Part shown: in pieces, positions 14,567 to 17,969 of the stretch
Layout: the number at the start of each line of letters is the position of its first letter
Position numbering within the stretch: position 1 is the first letter of the stretch
Assembly (NCBI GenBank): GCA_024277605.1
Contig: JAJRUU010000198.1
Location: 1 to 17,969, forward strand
DNA: 17,969 nt
Origin: a bacterium
GTDB lineage: Bacteria > SZUA-182 > SZUA-191 > JAJRXT01
Direction: 5' to 3'
Program-made: the position numbers and the translations under genes
Notes under the pieces: generated by a model
Databases searched by the model: none
The model's input: the letters and a program-made list of their open reading frames with translations, nothing else
Told to the model about the DNA's origin: nothing

Positions 14567-15697
14567 TTGAGCACAAACAACGATTTTGAGTTTAAGCTAT
14601 TAGCCCGGGATAAAAACACCAATGCCCGTTTGGGGCAGCTTATTACCTCGCATGGCAAGCTGGATACGCCGGTATTTATGCCGGTAGGCACCAAAGCCAC
14701 AGTCAAGGCCATGACGCCTGAAGACCTTGCGCAATTGGGGGCCGGGATTATCCTAAGCAATGCCTATCATCTCTATTTACGTCCGGGTCATGAGCTGATC
14801 CGCGATTTAGGCGGGCTGCACAAATTCATGAATTGGCCGGGCGCCATACTGACCGATAGTGGCGGCTACCAGCTGTTCAGTCTGAGTGATTTTTGTAAAA
14901 TTACCGAGGAAGGAGTTACTTTCCAGTCTCATATAGATGGGGGAACCAAACACCTCATTACCCCTGAGGTCGCTATTCAAATTCAACAAGCTTTGGGCGC
15001 CGACATTATAATGCCCTTAGATGAGTGCCTTTCATATCCTGCGGAGTATGAGCGGGCTTTAACTTCAATGCAGCTAACCATCCGCTGGGCGCAACGTTGC
15101 CGCGATGCCCATAATCAGGGAGGTTCCGCTCTGTTTGGCATTGTACAGGGTGGAATTTACAAAGATTTGCGGGAGCAATGTGCGCTTAAACTAGTGAAAC
15201 TCGATTTTGCCGGCTATGCTGTCGGGGGCCTGAGCGTGGGAGAACCTAAACCGCAGATGTATGACATTATCGCACATACGCTGGACTTCCTACCGCAGCA
15301 AAAACCGCGCTATGCCATGGGCCTGGGATCACCGGAGGATTTATTTGAATGCGTATCCAGGGGGGTAGATATGTTTGATTGCGTAATGCCTACCCGTCAT
15401 GCGCGAAATGGAGTGCTGTTTACCTCTTCGGGCAGCTTGATTATTAAACATGCTAAACATACTGATGACGCAAAACCCATAGATGCTGAATGCGGTTGTT
15501 ATACCTGCCGCCATTATTCGAGAGCCTATTTGAGACACCTATATGTTAGCGGTGAAATTCTGGCGGCTCGCTTACATACAATTCATAATCTTTATTTTTA
15601 TCTTGACTTAATGCGTCAAATAAGGCATTATATCGCCAGAAGTACTTTTTTGGAGTTGTGGAATAATTTTAAATCTCAATATAAACACAGGAGGTAG
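14567..15697 (+). CDS. tgt: Queuine/preQ1 tRNA-guanine transglycosylase
   Basis: Exchanges guanine 34 for preQ1 in tRNAs with GUN anticodons (Asp, Asn, His, Tyr) on the way to queuosine. The length of 376 aa is standard. Seen in order: DTPVFMPVGTKATVKAM, the active-site aspartate in TDSGGYQLFSL (D97), the substrate-pocket block GIVQGG, and YAVGGLSVGE. The nucleophile aspartate D271 stands in MFDCVMPTRHARNG. The zinc site is C309, C311, C314 and H340, with the same spacing as the Escherichia coli enzyme. All key residues are present. The start is TTG 14567, with no ATG near and only a weak purine-rich ribosome site (AAAGAAAG), which suggests modest translation. A perfect inverted repeat sits just upstream. 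It opens the conserved tgt-yajC-secD order, with yajC 5 bp behind. Confidence 0.96.
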   Translation: MSTNNDFEFKLLARDKNTNARLGQLITSHGKLDTPVFMPVGTKATVKAMTPEDLAQLGAGIILSNAYHLYLRPGHELIRDLGGLHKFMNWPGAILTDSGGYQLFSLSDFCKITEEGVTFQSHIDGGTKHLITPEVAIQIQQALGADIIMPLDECLSYPAEYERALTSMQLTIRWAQRCRDAHNQGGSALFGIVQGGIYKDLREQCALKLVKLDFAGYAVGGLSVGEPKPQMYDIIAHTLDFLPQQKPRYAMGLGSPEDLFECVSRGVDMFDCVMPTRHARNGVLFTSSGSLIIKHAKHTDDAKPIDAECGCYTCRHYSRAYLRHLYVSGEILAARLHTIHNLYFYLDLMRQIRHYIARSTFLELWNNFKSQYKHRR

Positions 15698-15702
15698 TTA
15701 GA

Positions 15703-16026
15703 GTGCATAACTTGGCATGGGCGATGGCCCCGCAGCAGGCAGGGGCTCCTCAAGCGGGTGCGGTAACCTACCTGGTACAATTTGCGCCCTTAGTATTAAT
15801 ATTTATAGTATTCTATTTGCTGCTCATTCGGCCGCAGCAGAAAAAGCAACGGGCTGTCCAGGAGATGATCAATAGCCTGAAAAAAGGTGATAAAATAATA
15901 ACCAGCGGGGGTATGTACGGTACCGTGGTTGATCTTAAAGAGAAAACTGTAACCTTAAAAATCGGCGATAATGTAAAGCTGGAATTCTTGAGAAGCGCTA
16001 TTTCCGGTATGCAAAAGCCTAAGTAG
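15703..16026 (+). CDS. yajC: Sec translocon accessory protein YajC
   Basis: Small single-helix inner-membrane protein that associates with SecD-SecF and the SecYEG-YidC holotranslocon. The 107 aa comprise a short N-terminal segment rich in Ala, Gln and Pro, one membrane helix (about 24-43, LVQFAPLVLIFIVFYLLL), and the family signature IRPQQKKQ. The cytoplasmic domain has LKKGDKIITSGGMYGTVVDL. GTG 15703 is chosen because AGGAGGT (15689-15695) stands 7 bp before it, the best ribosome site in the window. It lies between tgt and secD in the order seen in many bacteria. Confidence 0.95.
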   Translation: MHNLAWAMAPQQAGAPQAGAVTYLVQFAPLVLIFIVFYLLLIRPQQKKQRAVQEMINSLKKGDKIITSGGMYGTVVDLKEKTVTLKIGDNVKLEFLRSAISGMQKPK

Positions 16027-16070
16027 TTTTTAGGGCGGTAGCTATTTAATATAATCTTTGGAAAAGTAAA

Positions 16071-17660
16071 ATGAAACAATCTGTTTCGAAAAATTGGCTC
16101 ATTCTGGGTTTGATTATATTGGCTTTGGCCTTTCTGGCCCCCAGTCTGCTTACTCCCCTGCCCAGCTGGTGGCCCGGCATCCTGCCTAAGGATAAAATCC
16201 ATTTAGGTTTGGATTTGCAGGGCGGCATGCATCTCATCCTAGAGGTTAAAGCCGAAAAAGCAGTGGAGAGTACTGTTCAGCAGTTGTCCGGTGACTTAAA
16301 ACAGGATTTGCGGAAAGCTAAGATTCCTTTTGATTCGATAGAGGCATTTGCTGATAATCTGGAGCTAAAATTACCCTCAGATGATTTCAAGGACAAATTA
16401 GAGGATATGCTGGAAAAAGAATATCCTCAACTTGAACTGCATACCATAGAGACAGGCCCACAGACCAGGTACCAGCTTAAGATTACAACAGCCGAAAAAG
16501 AGCGTATTGAAGAAAATGCCGTAAAACAGGGTTTAGAGACCATCCGCAATCGGGTAGATGAATTTGGGGTGAGCGAACCCACCATCCAACGCCAGGGTGA
16601 ACGGCGCATATTAATTCAGCTGCCGGGCATAAAGGATACAAAGCGGGCAATTAAGCTGATCGGTAAGACGGCTTTACTGGAATTCAAGCTGGTAGATGAT
16701 GAACATAGCTTAGAACAGGCGTTAAAGGGTGAAGCGCCCCCGGGGACTGAAGTCCAATACGGAAAAGCAATAGATTCCGGCACCGGAAAAGCAGTCAGAA
16801 CTCCTTACCTGGTTGAGAAAAAACCGCTGATGACCGGTGAGGTCATCACTAATGCCCGGATTGGCTTTGATAATATGAATCAAGCTACGGTGAATATGTC
16901 GTTTGATAAGCGAGGCACTCGCTTATTTGCCCGGATTACCAAAGCCAACGTAAAACGTCGCATGGCGATTGTGCTGGATGGAACGGTTTATTCAGCGCCG
17001 GTGATCCAAGAGGAGATACCGGGCGGCAGCGCTCGGATTACCGGACGCTTTACTGAGGAGGAAGCCCGTGATTTGGCGGTGGTGCTGCGAGCGGGTGCTT
17101 TGCCTGCCCCGGTGGAAATTCTGGAACAACGCAGCGTAGGCCCCTCACTGGGGCATGATTCCATTGAACAGGGATTAAGGTCGATTATGGTCGGCGGTTT
17201 GATCGTGTTATTGTTTATGACGGTCTATTATAAACTTTCAGGGTTAGTGGCTAATGTGGCCTTGGTGCTTAATTTGGTGTTTCTACTGGCAGCCCTGGCG
17301 GCTTTGCGGGCTACGCTTACCCTGCCCGGTATTGCCGGGATCGTGCTGACTATCGGGATGGCGGTTGATGCAAATGTGCTCATTTTTGAGCGCATTCGGG
17401 AGGAGTTGGCCCTGGGCAAAACGGTTCGGGCTGCGGTCGATAGCGGTTATTCCAAGGCGTTCTTGACTATCATGGATGCTAATGTCACTACCTTAATTGC
17501 GGCGGTGGTATTATTTCAGTTTGGTACCGGTGCGGTTAAGGGATTTGCAGTTACCCTTTCGCTTGGTATTCTTGCCAGTATGTTTACCGCAATTGTGGTT
17601 ACCAGGGTTATTTTTGATCTGGCGTTGTCAAATCGCCGGGTGAAACGCTTGAGTATCTAA
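16071..17660 (+). CDS. secD: Protein translocase subunit SecD
   Basis: RND-type membrane protein that, with SecF, uses the proton gradient to pull exported proteins through SecYEG into the periplasm. The 529 aa contain membrane helix 1 (about 11-31), the signature LGLDLQGGMHL (near 44-54), and a large periplasmic P1 domain to about 360 with RNRVDEFGVSEPTIQRQG and RILIQLPGI. The C-terminal block of five helices carries VGPSLGHDSIEQG and the conserved proton-path motif GMAVDANVLIFERIREE near 425-441. The protein is complete. ATG 16071 follows a weak site (TTTGGAAAAG). It is 44 bp behind yajC. In most genomes secF follows at once or is fused; here no secF sequence is seen in the remaining 309 bp, which end in an element tip. 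Confidence 0.96.
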   Translation: MKQSVSKNWLILGLIILALAFLAPSLLTPLPSWWPGILPKDKIHLGLDLQGGMHLILEVKAEKAVESTVQQLSGDLKQDLRKAKIPFDSIEAFADNLELKLPSDDFKDKLEDMLEKEYPQLELHTIETGPQTRYQLKITTAEKERIEENAVKQGLETIRNRVDEFGVSEPTIQRQGERRILIQLPGIKDTKRAIKLIGKTALLEFKLVDDEHSLEQALKGEAPPGTEVQYGKAIDSGTGKAVRTPYLVEKKPLMTGEVITNARIGFDNMNQATVNMSFDKRGTRLFARITKANVKRRMAIVLDGTVYSAPVIQEEIPGGSARITGRFTEEEARDLAVVLRAGALPAPVEILEQRSVGPSLGHDSIEQGLRSIMVGGLIVLLFMTVYYKLSGLVANVALVLNLVFLLAALAALRATLTLPGIAGIVLTIGMAVDANVLIFERIREELALGKTVRAAVDSGYSKAFLTIMDANVTTLIAAVVLFQFGTGAVKGFAVTLSLGILASMFTAIVVTRVIFDLALSNRRVKRLSI

Positions 17661-17860
17661 CCAGCTAGGTGTCAAGTGACCTCGGTCAGTGGTGACCTCG
17701 GTCAGTGGTGGCCCCGGTCGGTGGTGCCACCCAGGCTGGATTAATCATGGGGTAGCCGTTGTGATGACATCGTCTTCTACCGTCATATGGCCTATTATCC
17801 TTTGGACGGTAGCGGAGGCTCACTTTAAGATGAAAGAGATCATATGATTTCCTATAAAGG
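17661..17860. other. Non-coding gap after secD with dyads
   Basis: No gene is seen. Besides the tandem repeat, CTACCGTC (17777-17784) and GACGGTAG (17805-17812) form an 8-bp dyad with a 20-nt loop. ATG 17844, spaced after GAAAGAG (17832-17838), opens a short frame that runs into the element tip and stops after 11 codons. It may be the interrupted start of a gene, but nothing identifies it as secF. Confidence 0.4.
17676..17723. repeat. Three 16-bp tandem repeats after secD
   Basis: GTGACCTCGGTCAGTG occurs twice in perfect tandem (17676-17691, 17692-17707), followed by a diverged third copy GTGGCCCCGGTCGGTG (17708-17723). The GC content is clearly higher than that of the surroundings. No function is apparent. 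Confidence 0.8.
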
Positions 17861-17969
17861 AACACTACTGTCCGGTTAATAATCGAATAAATTCAACTGG
17901 ATACAACCAGATGTTTCAGTTTTTTGGTAATCACATTGCGTAAGTAGCTGATAAATATGAGGTCTCTCG
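17861..17969. mobile_element. Edge of an IS-like element (right end of window)
   Basis: AACACTACTGTCCGGT (17861-17876) is the exact inverted match of 15-30, so this is probably the terminal repeat of the same element family. The following AT-rich 93 bp would be the element's leader. No transposase frame is recognisable: ATG 17910 gives only ten codons before TAA, and ATG 17957 runs off the window. The element sits about 200 bp behind secD. Confidence 0.5.

Noticed and set aside
16034..16045. ops-like sequence GGCGGTAGC (RfaH recruitment site) between yajC and secD
   Set aside because: Only the core matches, it lies in the Sec genes rather than in the EPS leader, and no RfaH/NusG paralogue is in the window; chance is likelier.
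15813..16202. 129-codon ORF on the minus strand across yajC and secD
   Set aside because: It is antisense to two clear genes and shows no recognisable domain; other minus-strand ORFs are shadows of the same kind.

Overview
The window reads as chromosomal DNA of a Gram-negative (diderm) bacterium. It encodes a LpxL-type lipid A acyltransferase, an outer-membrane polysaccharide export protein and an outer-membrane beta-barrel, none of which makes sense without an outer membrane. The ComEC style, the exopolysaccharide gene order and a 'GTCATTCCCG' palindromic repeat recall Desulfobacterota ('Deltaproteobacteria') and neighbouring phyla, but this is inference; no rRNA or other marker fixes the taxonomy. 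All genes are on the + strand, and GTG or TTG starts are common.

Layout. (1) 1-314: the end of a repeated, probably IS-type, element and palindromic DNA with a terminator-like hairpin. (2) 315-3859: comEC (DNA uptake channel) and, behind its own sigma70-like promoter, a lipid A acyltransferase homologue. (3) 3860-4291: a long leader with a near-consensus promoter, two GTCA/TGAC dyads and an 82-bp palindromic repeat. (4) 4292-14240: an exopolysaccharide assembly and precursor cassette. In order it holds the initiating sugar-phosphate transferase (broken by an in-frame TAA after codon 42), Wza-like export protein, outer-membrane barrel, Wzz/GNVR chain-length protein, tyrosine autokinase with an extraordinary Tyr-Lys/Tyr-Gly tail, ExeA-like AAA ATPase, nucleotide-sugar 6-dehydrogenase and nucleotide-sugar 4-epimerase. 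(5) 14241-14566: a 155-bp MITE-like element, a strong intrinsic terminator and a perfect 13-bp inverted repeat. (6) 14567-17660: the housekeeping block tgt-yajC-secD. (7) 17661-17969: a 16-bp tandem repeat and then the edge of an element whose 16-bp tip matches, inverted, the tip at the left end. secF is not seen.

How the genes work together. The dehydrogenase and epimerase would turn UDP-GlcNAc into UDP-GlcNAcA and then UDP-GalNAcA. The sugar transferase loads the first sugar-phosphate on undecaprenyl phosphate. The chain-length protein and its separate BY-kinase control polymerisation, and the export protein and barrel carry the chain through the periplasm and outer membrane. This gene set (EpsB-like transferase, export protein, PF10082-like barrel, chain-length protein, kinase, ExeA-like ATPase) matches the core of the exosortase/PEP-CTERM-associated EPS loci, but no exosortase, flippase, polymerase or further glycosyltransferase is present.

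The observations I rate highest are the Tyr-repeat kinase tail, encoded by a (GGGTAT)5 tract that is also a textbook G-quadruplex motif; the nonsense-interrupted initiating transferase; the exosortase-less cassette; and the matching inverted element tips at both ends, with secF absent after secD. I see no clearly new defence or mobile system.
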